The translations under genes were made by a program, and so were the position numbers. Positions 10,372 to 24,165 of a stretch of 64,000 bases of DNA are shown piece after piece (positions within the stretch are counted from its first letter, which is position 1; each line of letters opens with the position of its first letter). Source of the stretch: Topomyia yanbarensis (taxonomy: Eukaryota; Arthropoda; Insecta; Diptera; Culicidae). The stretch spans positions 348,872,413-348,936,412 of the forward strand of contig NC_080672.1 of NCBI RefSeq assembly GCF_030247195.1, given 5' to 3'. The notes under the pieces were generated by a model. It did no database searches, had not been told where the DNA came from, and saw nothing but the letters and a program-made list of their open reading frames with translations.

Positions 10372-11397
10372 TCAATCAATCTCCATTCCGAACTCGACAT
10401 CTTCATCCCTGCCGTGGTTCCAGAATCCAGCGTAAGGCGACACATCTATCTCCAACTCGTCCAGCTGAACCAACGCTTTCCTCGCAGCCTCCAAACGCTG
10501 ACGTAATCTCTCGGTTATGTCCCTCGCATCCTGAGTGCCACCGTACTCCATCGGCAGTAACGATTGATCTAACAGTTGCAATGCATCTGCCAAGGTTGCG
10601 TGAAACTAGTGGTCATAAATAAATGATGAATTATTCACCATCGGACTGAAAACAAACAGCAATGTACAACTCACATGAATTCGACGTTTCATCTCGGTGC
10701 TAGCGAAACTGAGGATGAGATCTCCGATTGCGGCACCGATACGAGGTAGCCCGATTATGTGTATCTCCTGAACACGTATCGGGAGTGCCAACTTAAGATG
10801 CTCCATGAAGTTCCTGATGTCGGATAGTTTAAACAACGTAAAATGGGCCATGGATGCACCCTCACAGTCCACAATTGCCACGCCGCCACCAATCTGAACC
10901 TGTTCATCGTCATAGAACGCTTCCAATGCCATATGCGTAAATCGACCCAGGTGGAAGCAGTTGTACTTGGTCACGTCAAAATTCCGCACCTTAACCAACC
11001 CTACCATTCGACCACGTCCATCAAAGCCCAAAGGCAGCGCTCCCTCCGTGACAACCAGTTGCTTCATGTACTTATCCTCCGGATCCAAATTCTCGTACCA
11101 TATTTTAAACACCTGACGCATGGACAGGTACCGTTCCAGCATCTCACATGCATCCGGAAGGTTGAACTTACGTGCCCGCAGAAACCTCAGTAGAAACACC
11201 GTATCCGTACGACACTTCCGGATATGCGGATGGCGCGCAATCCACTCACGCATCTGCTGCAGACCTTGCTCCCGAATTGTGTCATCCTCGCCGAGTTCTA
11301 CCTTGGCCAACTGTCTGTCCCGATCCGCTAGGCTGCAACTGTACGGTTTGTAATCCGCGGGACTTTTTTCCACACTGAAACTTTCCGAGCTCGCCAT
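10372..11397 (-). CDS. CRAL-TRIO domain lipid-binding protein (gene 1)
   Basis: Two exons: 11397-10675 (241 codons) and 10605-10372 (77 codons plus stop). The 69-bp intron has GTGAGT at 10674 and ends ..CTAG at 10606. Splicing is phase 0 after RRIH, giving RRIHFHATLADALQLLDQSL and a 318-aa protein. Residues of about 25-80 form the CRAL-TRIO N-terminal helical domain (REWIARHPHIRKC, FLLRFLRARKFN). About 100-265 is the Sec14-like lipid pocket (GRMVGLVKVRNFD, GGGVAIVDCEGAS, SLLPMEYGG near the end). This family binds tocopherol, retinal or phosphoinositides in the cytosol; the ligand here is unknown. No signal peptide. The start is the first ATG of the frame. The paralogue at 19187-20203 has the same length and intron position. 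Confidence 0.93.
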
Positions 11398-12437
11398 GCT
11401 TCGAAGCTGACTGCGGACTACTACGACGAGGCAGCCGACTGCTTATGGACTCTGCCAGTGGTGATTTTGCTGCGAAGCGGAAGAATCAGCGACGAACGGC
11501 GTTGTGTTTTACAGGAGGAAAAAATGTATGGCGTGTTGGTGGATAAGTAAGTACCGATACTGTTGGTGTGCTGAAACGAGTTACCCTTGCGCATTGTATA
11601 TCGCTTTTACTTTTTACTGCGCGCATCGTCTGCGACCGTGCAAATGAAAGGGTGATAATATAATAATGTACATCTAGGTGTCTTTTTACGCGGGGGATAC
11701 GTACAGAGTAACTTAATACCACGAAAAAAGTCGCTCAAACGTTTTGTTCGATGCTCACCCATAACACGGAAAACTACGCAAAAACGAGTGTATTGCGATA
11801 GCTTTTGAATTCGCTGTGACTAACAATCCGAAACAAAAACCGAAAAGAGTTGATTGTGCAAATTCGTGCGGTAGGGCGGTAATAGTAACATATGATAAAA
11901 CGTAACTGCTTCAAGTTTGAAATTGTGTTTTTAGGTACCTGGTCACAGAAACGCAAGTGCATGCACAGGGAAATTGCAACCGATTTTGCTTTACTCTACT
12001 ATATGGGGGTGGGTCTGAGCACAAAACTAAAATTTGGACACCCATTCACGTCAAGAAATTTTGGCGTAGATTTAAATAATTTTAATGTTGTTCTAATTGT
12101 TCATGGGTTTTCTTGATTTAACCACGCATTGATTCAGATAAGTCCAACTAAAATTGCAAATGTTTGCAATTTCATTTTGTTGTTTCAATTGTACACTGTT
12201 CAAAAATACGTATTGGCAAATTGTGAAAATGTGAGAAAAGAGTCAACGTTTTTGAGTTCGTTGCCTCGATTGTCGATTGATGTATTTTCATAATTCGACC
12301 ACGAATCGATTAAGACAATTGCGAATATATTGAGTTGTTATCAAAATTACTTGTGTATAGTGCACAATGGAAAAATCCGTAAATCTGTGCGACAGGTACA
12401 AGATAGATACAATTTCCGCTAGTTTGTGCAAGACTGC
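11398..12437. promoter_or_regulatory. 5' flank of CRAL-TRIO gene 1
   Basis: The likely promoter and 5' UTR region of the minus-strand gene. I cannot place a TATA box or initiator with confidence. Beyond about 11900 the DNA is AT-rich and no other gene is seen. Confidence 0.3.
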
Positions 12438-12442
12438 ACGCA

Positions 12443-12568
12443 GAGAAATGTATAGTAGATATAACAATATTCTGGTTTAAACTCGACAATTATTATTATT
12501 ATCTCAGGGCCAATAGTATTTAATACTTGATTTAATCTGTAATATTGTTATATCTACAATACATTCTG
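12443..12568. mobile_element. Small foldback element
   Basis: About 30-bp inverted ends: GTAGATATAACAATATT on the left and AATATTGTTATATCTAC on the right. About 60 bp lies between them. No coding capacity. Confidence 0.6.
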
Positions 12569-13861
12569 ATTTTGACGTTTCTAGAGTTCAATCACATCAT
12601 CGGTTGAATCAACAATACTATTATTGAAACGATTGCCAGTATTATTGCTCCAATGTTGTGAACACGATTGGTTCAGCAATATAATTTTGTTGAAACAACG
12701 AATATATAAAATATTTACTATTGATGTTTGTTAATAAAAACTTAATAAAATATTTTTATTGATTTATTTTCAAATTTTCTGTAAATTTTGAAAAGTTGCA
12801 GGATAATTTGCCAGTTGTTAATATTCTGCATTTTGAGGTTATTCTGAAAATTTTAAAGGTTAATGTTACTTTCAATGTTATTGATTATTTTACACTGATA
12901 ATATAAATTCGTAAATATAATGAAATCGATCATGCAATGCACGAATTCATTCGTCGTTTTCTGCAGCGAAGTATTTTAGTGCATTGTAAATAGTAGGTTT
13001 CGTCATTTCATGAACAAGAATGGCCGCTTGGTGAACGAAAGCTTTCGTAAATTTTACAAAGGTTGGTAAATATACTCATGCACTACATCAGCTTACATCT
13101 GACCATCAATACAAATGTCTTAAAAACGTATTACTTACTAAGAAATCAATAAAAATGTTTTTTTTTTTTCTATTTCCGGCACCCAAATTTCATTTTGACC
13201 CGTGGCGGAATATATTTTGGCCATGTTTGCATATTGACATATTTGCGCCCATTTCGTATACTCGCAGTAATTTAATATTGTAGTAAACTACCAGGTTCCA
13301 TACAAACAAGTGGCCAAACATATTTTGTCTCATATACTTTTGCGAAAAGCTTATTTAAGTTGTTAATAATGCACGACACTCATAATGGACGTATCCAGGA
13401 TTAAAAATCTTAAGGGAGAGGGGGAGGGAGAGTTGGGGGTTTGGTGTAAAGTAATCAAGGTGTTTTTTTTTTCAAAAAAAATTAAAAAAGAGACACAGAG
13501 GGTTTTATCAATTCAATCACTTTCCATATAATAATGCAACAGTTGGGTCAGTTCTGCACATCATTCCCCAGGTAACCACAAGACCTTTCGATAAAGTTAT
13601 TATTACAACTAGTTTTACAAAAAAAAAATTAATAGATTTTTTTTGAGCGAAAATGGTACTTTGGTTTCAAAGTGTTACAAAAAACTCAAAAATCGAAAAA
13701 AAGAAAGGCTAAGATAACTTGTGCTTTCTAACCCTCAAGCCAATAGTTACGGAGAGAGAATGCGAATTCGCAAAAGAGGCAGACAAATATTTTAATTCAT
13801 TCATTTAAATAGAAGTAAATAGAAAGTAGTTTGAAGTGCATAGGCTATTTAGTGATTATTT
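12569..13861. other. AT-rich intergenic, no gene seen
   Basis: AT-rich, with long T and A runs near 13160, 13460 and 13620. No coding signal and no recognisable repeat boundary. Confidence 0.4.
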
Positions 13862-14096
13862 CTCAACAAACATATGATTACGGCTTAAAAGCCAACTGTC
13901 AAAATTCTCTTTGAAAGGAAATTTCGGACAAACCGTTACCGGCTAAACACAGTTCATAGCAGTTAACGAAAGAGAAAACTTTGCTCTTTTGTTTACTACC
14001 AACATCTGTAATTGGCAAGTAACGGTTTGTCCGGAATATCCTTTCAAAGAGAATTTTGACAGTTGGCTTTTAAGCCGTAATCATATGTTTGACGAG
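13862..14096. mobile_element. MITE family A, copy 1 (235 bp, TSD ATTT)
   Basis: Inverted ends of about 70 bp starting CTCAACAAACATATGATTAC. They include CCAACTGTCAAAATTCTCTT and CGGACAAACCGTTACC. The flanking ATTT at 13858-13861 and 14097-14100 is a perfect 4-bp target duplication. Copy 2 at 53246-53480 has the same length. Non-coding. Confidence 0.85.
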
Positions 14097-14270
14097 ATTT
14101 CAATGTTGAAATGACCAATGAGCTTTAAAGGTAACATCGCTCTTTCAGTTGATTGCTATGCCAATATATCTTCTTCATATTTATAGTTTGCGATTAATTA
14201 TTGTTTCATTTGGAACTCTTGTTCCGGAGATATAGTATAATGAATCCTATATAAACCAATATCGCGAAAT

Positions 14271-14797
14271 CTACAGACACTTTATATAACAGACTAGCGC
14301 AGGGCTGGCGGAAAGCGTGGGTAGTATGGGTAGTACTACCCACTCGAAAACAACCGAGTGGGTAATTACCCACTCGAAATTTTGAACCATTTCAAAAAAA
14401 TTAGATGTGCAACGCATGTATCTCGCACTACACACATTTGAAAACATCGATGTACCACAATTCCATTTGCTCAAACGAACGTGATTTATTGTGAATGTAA
14501 TGTCAGCGTGTGTATTGCGAAAAGGGAATAAATCCTTACTAATGGACCCCTCACCCTATGCTTTCTACCCACTCGGGCGTAAAGTGTTTCGCCGCCCCTG
14601 GACTAGCGGAGAGAAAAACAGTAAAACTAGCAACCATGAATGTAAACTGGCATCACGGAAGCTCCCATAAACTTTGCATGGGCTTCCTCTTATACTTCCC
14701 TTCTCAAAACCATCATGCTTGTTTGGCTGCACTTTTTGACAGTTCGTTTGGCTGCAATTTATGACACTTCGCTAGTCTGTGTATAAAGTGTCTGTAG
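14271..14797. mobile_element. TIR element interrupted by a hAT MITE
   Basis: Inverted ends of about 29 bp: CTACAGACACTTTATATAAC on the left, and on the right the reverse complement of GTGTATAAAGTGTCTGTAG. Removing the nested hAT element and one target duplication leaves about 218 bp. Non-coding. Confidence 0.75.
14300..14600. mobile_element. hAT-type MITE with 8-bp TSD
   Basis: A 301-bp element beginning CAGGGCTGGCGG and ending CCGCCCCTG. The perfect 8-bp duplication GACTAGCG flanks it at 14292-14299 and 14601-14608. CAGGG termini and an 8-bp TSD are the hAT signature. The interior has a palindrome built on CCCACTCG and no transposase. It is inserted in the TIR element 14271-14797. Confidence 0.9.
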
Positions 14798-15117
14798 TTA
14801 AAACTATCAGAATAGGTGTTAAAATACATTTTTTATATTACAGTCCTTCATGCCTCCAAAATCTACAACGGAAAAACAATGTAAATCGATGTTTTTGATT
14901 TCAGATTGTTTGGGAAAAGATCAATTTTTTCATTGTTACATCCCTTAGCGCCCCCCTTTTTCCATGTAAAAATCCGGTTTACAATGAAATTGGATGTAGA
15001 AACAACAAATGTGATTACATTTCCATTGTAAATTTCCCAGAATAACATTGTTTTTCGTTGTAATGTAACAATAAAAAATGCTGTAATACTGTTGTGCATT
15101 TCTATTCGGGTAGTTAC
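14798..15117. other. Intergenic, no gene seen
   Basis: About 320 bp. Minus-strand frames of 87-144 codons reach into it but are rich in lysine, threonine and serine runs and have no motif. Confidence 0.35.
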
Positions 15118-15441
15118 TACACAGCTTAATAATTTCATTGTTGATGTCGTCAGCAAGAACTTTACATGCACGAATCCGATGATATGGTGTGGTTTCATAC
15201 TTGTACAAATATGTCTTGGTGTAACAGATTTTTTTTTTGTTTTTTTTTTCGTTTCTCTACGCTCGATAACACAAGGAAAAAGTAAAATAATTATCACCTA
15301 TTATAATTATCAATACCTTTTCCATAAACATCCGAAAAGGACATGTTATGTGACGTCATACTCGATTCGCTCCGGCATTTGACATGTTCAATTGGCTCCG
15401 CACAGTGTCTCCGCCTAACTAAGAATATAGTAACTATACTC
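15118..15441 (+). repeat. Direct repeat unit, copy 1
   Basis: Shares with 16383-16710, in the same orientation, AAGAACTTTACATGCACGAAT, CTCGATAACACAAG, ATACCTTTTCCATA, TATGTGACGTCATRCTCGATT, the 20-mer GACATGTTCAATTGGCTCCG, and TGTCTCCGCCTAACTA. Probably two copies of the same non-coding transposable element. Confidence 0.65.
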
Positions 15442-16186
15442 ATAGCGTATTGTACACCGATGCCATTGAGCGCTTTAGAATGTCATAGGCAGGCTTATGA
15501 ATTCATTTATCTTTATTCATGCACTCCATAGACGTACAAATAATGTATTTCATAAAACAGTGTTATGACTTCGCTCCAATATATGCGTTTAAGAATTTCA
15601 TAAGTTATTCTCATGAAACCCATATGAGATCTGTTATTGATTCTATATAATTATATTCATTTTTTAATAAACGTCACTTTTGTGAAAAGTTCATAATTGT
15701 TTCTTATGAATTCAGTACTGGTCTGGACGGCCAACCAGGAGCTAATAGTTTCAGGCCAGCACTTTTTGGTTATCGCTGTTTGAAGCAAAAGAAGTGAGAT
15801 TTTTAGTCAAATTGCAACAACATTTTAAATAATTGTTTTTATGTTATTCAATAAATTACTGTGAGCATTAAATCAGTTTACATGGTTTTACAGACGAAAT
15901 CCGATTATTTGAAATGAAATAAGTTGTGCATATAATTAGTACCTGACGCGTACTTTATAATTATCAAAATCATTTGAAAAGTAACAATCATTATCATTCA
16001 GTTGTCAAGTCCAGTTTCCCAGTTGTCTAAGCCCAGTTTCCCAGGAAATATTGACGAAGCATTGCTCATTATGTACAAATTTTAATATTTAATGAAAGTT
16101 TTCTCTTCAATCTTCTGAAGGGATCTACACTTGGCGGTTCATTTGTCCCGAATTGAGTTCAACAAGATGACCACACGAATGAACTC
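15442..16186. other. Intergenic, no gene seen
   Basis: AT-rich. It contains the phrases TTCATAAGTTATTCTCATGAA and TTCATAATTGTTTCTTATGAA, which resemble the repeat near 17450-17700. No coding signal. Confidence 0.4.
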
Positions 16187-16776
16187 ATGATGAATGACGT
16201 TCATGTTTGACAATTCTCGGTGGTTTGTTTACTTTGTCAGTAGCATGAGTTCGAGTGCAACGGGTGCCCTTCTGTTACATTCTAACTTAGAGTTACTATA
16301 TTAAGAGTTAGGCGGATACAAAAGCCGGAAAACTTGCAGTTCTTATTTCAGGAAGAAAACACTGGCATCTCATGTAAATGTTCAAGCTCTACCTTAATAA
16401 TTTCATTGTCGTCGTGAGTAAGAACTTTACATGCACGAATAGAAAAGCCAATTCGAAGAACTGATGATATGATTTCAAACTTGTGCGAATATCTCTTCTT
16501 GCTACAGAAAAAAATTTGGTTCTTTTTGTTTCTCTACACTCGATAACACAAGATAAGAGTAAAATAGTTATGACCATAAGCACAATACCTTTTCCATATA
16601 CATCCAAAGAAAACATATTATGTGACGTCATGCTCGATTGGTTCCGGCATTTGACATGTTCAATTGGCTCCGCTCAGTGTCTCCGCCTAACTATGAATAA
16701 AGTAACTATATTCTAACTCACGTAACTCCCATGTAAACAAACCACCGAGAATTGTCAAACGTTCATCGTTCATCCG
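16187..16776. mobile_element. TIR element carrying direct-repeat copy 2
   Basis: The left end at 16187-16231 and the reverse complement of the right end at 16733-16776 share TTTGACAATTCTCGGTGG and then TTTGTTTAC. Inside, 16383-16710 repeats 15118-15441. The phrase CCGCCTAACT with ATAGTAACT is inverted near each end. Non-coding. Confidence 0.65.
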
Positions 16777-18257
16777 GCTCATTTTGTGGGGTTATGTCGG
16801 TTTGTGTAATACCTAATAATATTAATGATATTATCAGTGGTGCAAATTTTCATTTTCAAATGCCAACTTTCAGTTCAATCAAACCCAACCATGATTCAAA
16901 TTCAAAGCCTCCCTCAATCATTCACTTTCAAGTTGGCGGGATTTTCATGACTGAATCGTACGTCTTCATTTCAAATTGTTACTTTTTCATTCATCAACCA
17001 AAGCTGTCATCTGCTCTGTAGAGGCCAGTTTAGGTTAAATGTCGTCATGTTTTGCGTTTTCAAGCTTACATGGACAGTAAGAACTATGTTCAGAGTAGTT
17101 TTGCTTGAAAAACCTAGTCAATACCTAGTAAAGAGATATTCACAGGGTCAATGAAATTGAAAATGAATGGAAAATGATTGAGCAGGTCGGCTATTTGAAT
17201 GAATAATGGAAACGAACAACTGCGAATTGAACATAGTAGGGCATGATTTGAGAATTTTTTCTCCTTCAAGTTCAAAACAAACTGTTGAAAATTTGCAGCT
17301 CTGCCTAATATGCTCTCAAGGTTGATTTTTACCGCTGATTTTTTGTCTACTAGAAATGCTCGAGAAATGTCAGCCATGTTCTATTTTTTATATAAATGCA
17401 CAACAATATCCATAAATAAATAATTTATGGCATTCATTCGAACATTATGATGGATTTCATAAGACTGTTCTATGGAAATCATTATTTCTACTTTGTTTTC
17501 TGCTTATAAATGTCAGCAATTTTCATAAATGGGAACCTAGGGCGTTCATTCGGACATTTTCATAAATTTCATAAGACTGTCTTATGAAAATAATAAGAGA
17601 TGGATTTGGAAAATTTCCCCTCCAAATTATAAGACAGACTTATAAAATCCATTTAAATTCCTTATTTCTGAATTTCTGTTTTTATGGAAATTCAATGTAA
17701 ATTTTGCTCGGTGTATGATCTACGATACAATTTTTCGTATAATTTACGCAATTTTACTTTCATCAATTAGTTATGATTACAGTAACATAATTTGTTCAAC
17801 AAAACATGACGTATTTCAATTACAATATGTTTTGAAAGTAGTTCGCAATATTGCTACTTCCTCCAGTTTATTTTTCATTTCTGTGTAGCGGTTGATGAGT
17901 TTCAACAATCTTGTGATTTATAATGGTAATATGTATCTGCAAAAATTATCTTGATATACAATAACTGCAATAAGAGTTTTTCAATAAAACTACTAGGTAC
18001 TAGATTTTCAAAATTGTATGTAAATTCGTTTAATAAACATGTGAAGTGGCCAAAATACCTCTGTTACCCTATTCAAGCATTCAACAAAGTTGTTTTAAAT
18101 GACAGTCTCAACAAATTCGCTATACACGAAGTCTGCTATTTTTTCGACAAAATCATTCTTCATAATTTTAAAACTTCAAAAATGATGGTTTCGGAATTAT
18201 GCCATTTTGGCAGTTAGTTCGCTAACTGCCGCCGGCTACGCCGTTGACTCCAAGTAA
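16777..18257. other. AT-rich intergenic with eroded repeats, no gene seen
   Basis: 17440-17720 holds several degenerate copies of CATAAGACTGTCTTATG-type phrases and ends near TTTTGCTCGGTGTA, which looks like an old MITE end. I see no coding region. Confidence 0.4.
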
Positions 18258-18593
18258 GTACACTCAAAAAAAAGTAAACGTTATGCCCATTGATTTTACA
18301 CATAGATTTTTGCAAATAACGGAGGCATATAGACACTATTTGCTGGCACATAAACCTAATGTGTGTATTCACAAGAAATATTAATCTTACATTCACATTT
18401 CATAACTATTAGGCACATAAAACCCCATTCTATAATAATATGCACATATAACTTATGTGTGTGCATACATAGTTTATACAGTTGACACATAGAAGGTATG
18501 TGTGCGCGTGATAACAATAGCATTTCTTCTTCATATGAATTTTAAGCGGTTTGAAGCAAATAGAATTAACGTTTGGATTTCTTTCAGTGTAGA
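18258..18593. mobile_element. Possible short-TIR MITE
   Basis: The ends ACACTCAAAAAAAAGTAAACG and (reverse complement) ACACTGAAAGAAATCC form a short imperfect inverted repeat. The interior is built of repeated CACATA/TATGTG phrases. Confidence 0.4.
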
Positions 18594-19186
18594 AACAAAG
18601 TAGTTCTACACTCGTCCCCACGGAACTTCGAATACTGCCTATGTGTTAGCACCCGATTTAGTTTGCGAATATTTTTGCAAGTGTAATTGGGGGCTTTAAC
18701 CAGAACGGTGAATGTCTCAATAAATATGCTACGGAGGCTTTGTCACGGCCAATCTGAATGGACTTACGAAATAATCGAGATAGAGAGAAATATCGAGACA
18801 GGGAGTTAACTGAACCAGGTATGGATTAATGTGAAGGCGCCCAAACGAAGATATAATTTATTTAGATAAATCGATCGCTCAGACACTTTCGTATTTTCGC
18901 CAGGAAAGTGCTCTTTACACTTCATCGAACGGACGGCCTCCATAGAACTACTATGAAGTCATAATGGCCTCAAGGATGTATAGATGGCAGTCAAATATTG
19001 CTGCGATGTAAACTGAAGTAAGCTCACTGTATATCCAATCCACGATATTAAAGAACAATCCCGAACAGAGTTGTGAACTGTAAGATGATTCATGAGTGTA
19101 TTATCAATTAAATGTGAATTTATGAGAAAGACATGTCTACAACATTAGGTGGATTAAGATAAGTTTTTCAATTACCTTTTATTAAA
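18594..19186. other. Intergenic, 3' flank of CRAL-TRIO gene 2
   Basis: No gene seen. A poly(A) signal for the minus-strand gene lies at 19178-19183. Confidence 0.4.
19178..19183 (-). terminator. Poly(A) signal AATAAA
   Basis: The reverse complement reads AATAAA four bases past the TAA stop of CRAL-TRIO gene 2. That is unusually close, and if used it would give a very short 3' UTR. Confidence 0.5.
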
Positions 19187-20203
19187 TTAATCTACATTCA
19201 ATTTTCTGAAGCTACCGACAACTCCTGAATCATTTTTCAATCCACTTTGGCTAGAATTCTCCTTCAGAACCAAACATGTTGACAGATCCACTGCCATCTG
19301 GTCCAAATTCAAAATGGTGCTCCGGTGCTTAGACAGCAGGACCCTTAAATTGTGTTTGAATGTGTTGATCGGCACTTCTCCTCCGTATTCCTTGGGCAAA
19401 CTTGCTAATTTCACGTGCTTGATTAAATCATCTATTGAGCGGTGACACTGCGGATGCAATGTAACTTAATTAAACTGTTTGATCAATTATTGTTTCGATA
19501 TACTCACATGAATCCGCTTCTTCAGTTTAGGACTGGCAAAGCTAACGCACAGTTCGGAGACGGCGATCGCATAGCGTGGAAGATTCACCGTGTGAACCTC
19601 CTTGATCCTGAGAGGGAATGTGTGGTTCACACAATCGACAAAATTTTTAATATCCGATAGAGGCCACTGGGCGATGTGACTCATTGTAAGTCCAGTACTA
19701 TCCAATATAAATACGCTTCCCGCAATCTGTACTCGTTCCTCTTCATAATAACTTTCCAGGATCATCATCATCATTCGAATCTGGTCCACGTTGACAAACT
19801 TTTTCAGGTCAAAGTTTCCCATTTTGATCAGTATCAGCAACCGTCCAATTTCGTCATATCCCAATGGAAGAATTGGCCAATCGTCAATCATTTCGTCCAC
19901 CCATGCCTGCGTGGTATCCAGCTTCCGGAACCAGTCAGCATATCGTTGCCTCATCACAAGATACCGTTCCACACTTTCACAAGCCGCCAAGTGATTGAAC
20001 TTGCGAACGCGCAAGAATCGCAATAGGAATGACGAATCCGATCGACAGAATTTTATGGCGGCATTTTTTGCGATCCAATCGCGTATCTGCGCGAGTGATT
20101 GATCGCGAATTTCGTCACTTTCACGCAACTCATCTCGGGCTAGCGTCCCGTACTGGTCTGACAGTGTAAAACAATATTTATCACTTACCGGTACGTTGGT
20201 CAT
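19187..20203 (-). CDS. CRAL-TRIO domain lipid-binding protein (gene 2)
   Basis: Two exons: 20203-19508 (232 codons) and 19447-19187 (86 codons plus stop). The 60-bp intron has GTGAGT at 19507 and ends CCGCAG at 19448. Phase 0 splicing after KKRIH joins to CHRSIDDL and gives 318 aa. The N-terminal helical domain includes RDWIAKNAAIKFC and FLLRFLRVRKFNHLAACE. The lipid-binding domain includes GRLLILIKMGNFDLKK, GSVFILDSTGLTMSH, LPRYAIAVSELCVSFASP and the ending SLPKEYGGEVP. It is clearly paralogous to gene 1: same length, same intron site and phase, moderate identity. Likely a cytosolic carrier of a hydrophobic ligand; the ligand is unknown. Confidence 0.93.
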
Positions 20204-20548
20204 CTTTCGATCTTGAACTTTTAGACGCAGTAGTCGGAATGCAACTGCGTCATGTAATGCCGCTAGATGCAGCGCAGGTAATTAATTCATTAATTGCCGT
20301 TCCCACCCGCTTTGTGATTAAACAAGTTGAGGTAAGGTATATATCGCTGCAATTATGATGATGTTAATCTCGGGCTGTTTTTCAATTAATAGTGTGTATG
20401 TATGCTACTACATATAGAGCTCGAGGAATAAGGCAAATCAATTAACGTAAAGATTTTTGTACAGAAAAAATACCAGTTTTACCAATGGATAAGCTCATTA
20501 CAAGAAACGAGACCAATAAGAACAACTTATCTACAGCATGGACGACAC
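20204..20548. promoter_or_regulatory. 5' flank of CRAL-TRIO gene 2
   Basis: The region between the start codon and the poly(A)-tailed insertion. No core promoter element could be fixed. The insertion begins about 370 bp upstream of the ATG. Confidence 0.3.
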
Positions 20549-20570
20549 ACATTCAATAATACAATCATCT

Positions 20571-22240
<1,670 letters not shown>

Positions 22241-22262
22241 ACATTCAATAATACAATCATCT

Positions 22263-22614
22263 GAACCAAAAAAGGTTGACAAATTTGTGACTGCAATTTT
22301 AGGGAATAATGGTAACAGTAGACGCTGCACCCAGTACTTTCCAATCAACAGCCAGCACCATTCATAATCTTGATTCTATTCAGCGATTTTTGTCACACTA
22401 GCACGCTGTGGGGACATGCAATATAACAGTATAATAAAAAAAAAATCACTGTTACTTTTACAGTAGCAGATAAGAATATTTGATATTTTTCTACACGTAT
22501 ATGAACAACATACACCAGCCATGCCAGAGTGAATTTCAGCCGACTTTTTCGGATGCGCCTCAAGGCGATTCTTACGCCGCAGAAACCAGACGAATTACCG
22601 TAACAATAATGCGT
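22263..22614. other. Intergenic, no gene seen
   Basis: About 350 bp between the retroinsertion and the 3' end of the TFIIE-beta gene. No feature is recognised. Confidence 0.4.
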
Positions 22615-22620
22615 TTTATT
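22615..22620 (-). terminator. Poly(A) signal AATAAA of TFIIE-beta
   Basis: AATAAA on the minus strand 46 bases beyond the TAA stop at 22666, the usual spacing for a short 3' UTR. Confidence 0.6.
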
Positions 22621-22665
22621 TCCAAAACACTAGATTCCCTCCCCCGCGCACGCCGTATTTCCATC

Positions 22666-23689
22666 TCAGTTACCCTGCTGCTTGACTTCCTGCACCGCAT
22701 TCGACTGCGTCAGTGTGTTGTCCTCATAGGTCTCCAAAACATCAGCCAAATGTTCGTTATCTCGTGGTTTTTTGAATTGTCTTTTCTTGGCCTGTGCCTT
22801 CTTTCGCTTCGGAATCATCGGTTTCTTCGGCCCATGGTCCTGCATCGAACGAATGCCTTGCTTCTCTAGATACTCATCGATCTTGGCATCATCCATCGCG
22901 TCCACTGTGACTGCTCGCCACAGCTTCTGGAAATCTTCGTCAATGTGAAAGTTTGCCGTCCGGTCGTTGTAGAACAGTACTTTTTTCTTATCGTTTGGTC
23001 GAGTAATGAAAACTATTTCTGAGGCACGGTTTTTCAGGACCTTTTCGCAATGGGGCAACGATTCCTGAACATCGTCCAAAAGTACTCCTCCTAAGCCCTT
23101 CAAATCATGCTGCTTAAGCAAACGCATCAAACTCTTTCCATCCTTAATTCTGAAGACTGCCTTAAACACGTACCGTCCCTCAGGGGTGACTTCAATCTTT
23201 GGATTATTTCTGAGAGCTTCTGTTTGGAGCCAACTTTTCACACTTGAACCAATATCCAGTTGATTGGTTTCATCTAGGATGTCCTCTAGTGTAAGAGGAT
23301 GGTCTTCTCCTTCCTGGTGGCGGGAGCGCATATGCTTTACAATCTTTGCTAGGACACCGAACCGGTACTGGGAACTCCCGGACATCGTTTTATAGCTAAC
23401 AATCAAATTGGAACGATTTAGACATGAATAACTTTAAACTACCAGCTCGACTTACTTGCTAGCATCCATCTTCGGTGGGGCGATCGACGGTCGCGGTTTC
23501 TTGACGTCTTTCGGGGAGGCATAGCTTGGTTCAGTGCGGGCCTTCTTTTCGACGCTGAAATTTGTAATCATAACAAATTGATGAAAGTAGAATCTACAAT
23601 CTCTATTGTACTATTGTTTAGACTTACGTTGGCGTAGCCATGGCCCGCCGCTTGAAGGCCTCGCGTTCTCGGAGAAGTGCTGGATCCAT
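22666..23689 (-). CDS. TfIIEbeta: Transcription initiation factor IIE subunit beta
   Basis: Three exons: 23689-23628 (MDPALLREREAFKRRAMATP + 2 nt), 23554-23456, and 23395-22666. Introns of 73 and 60 bp have GTAAGT donors and TTTCAG / TGTTAG acceptors. The total is 891 nt, 296 aa. The start MDPALLREREAFK matches the conserved TFIIE-beta N-terminus. About residues 60-135 form the first winged helix (YRFGVLAKIVKHM, HPLTLEDILDETN, NPKIEV). About 140-215 form the second (RLLKQHDLKGLGGVLLDDV, FYNDRTANFHIDEDFQKLWR). The lysine-rich tail (KRKKAQAKKRQFKK, about 250-264) fits the basic C-terminus of the family. In the nucleus it joins TFIIE-alpha, helps recruit TFIIH and stabilises the open promoter. 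Confidence 0.97.
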
Positions 23690-24165
23690 TTTGGAATTAA
23701 TTAATGAAAATGACTGGATGAAACAAAATTTTATTATTTCGGAAAAGAAACGTTATATTGCGCCTGGAGATCTTAGCGAACCTCAGCACATACTCCCAAA
23801 ACCACGAAAAATTCAACAGCAGAATAAAATTGAATTTATTATTTATAAACGTCAAAGACAGCAAAACTATAGACTGGCCGCTCTATTTGAGCAGTTTGGT
23901 GAGTGCCTGGGTGAGTTCTGGTGAGTTCCAACAATGCCGAGGGGCCTATGCAAGTAATATCAGAGGGGCAAATAACGCCTTTTGTTCCCGAATGGCAACA
24001 ATACGTAAATCAAATTCCGTAAATTTGAACAAACTCAACGCAAAAACGATAATTCAATTTATTTAGAGTCCGTTAAATTTTCCCTACCGATTAGACACGA
24101 TATATCTATATACAACTTCATCGATTGCTTCATTTTACTTACGTTTAGTATTTTCACTTATTTCC
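23690..24165. promoter_or_regulatory. 5' flank of TFIIE-beta
   Basis: About 475 bp between the start codon and the BEL/Pao element. No TATA box was evident. The plus-strand frames here are not supported as genes. Confidence 0.35.

Noticed and set aside
14863..15297. 144-codon minus-strand frame
   Set aside because: AT-rich composition, overlap with the repeat copy at 15118-15441 and no motif make it unlikely to be a gene.
22480..22869. Plus-strand 129-codon frame
   Set aside because: It overlaps the 3' exon of TFIIE-beta in antisense, and the minus-strand protein is clearly the real one.
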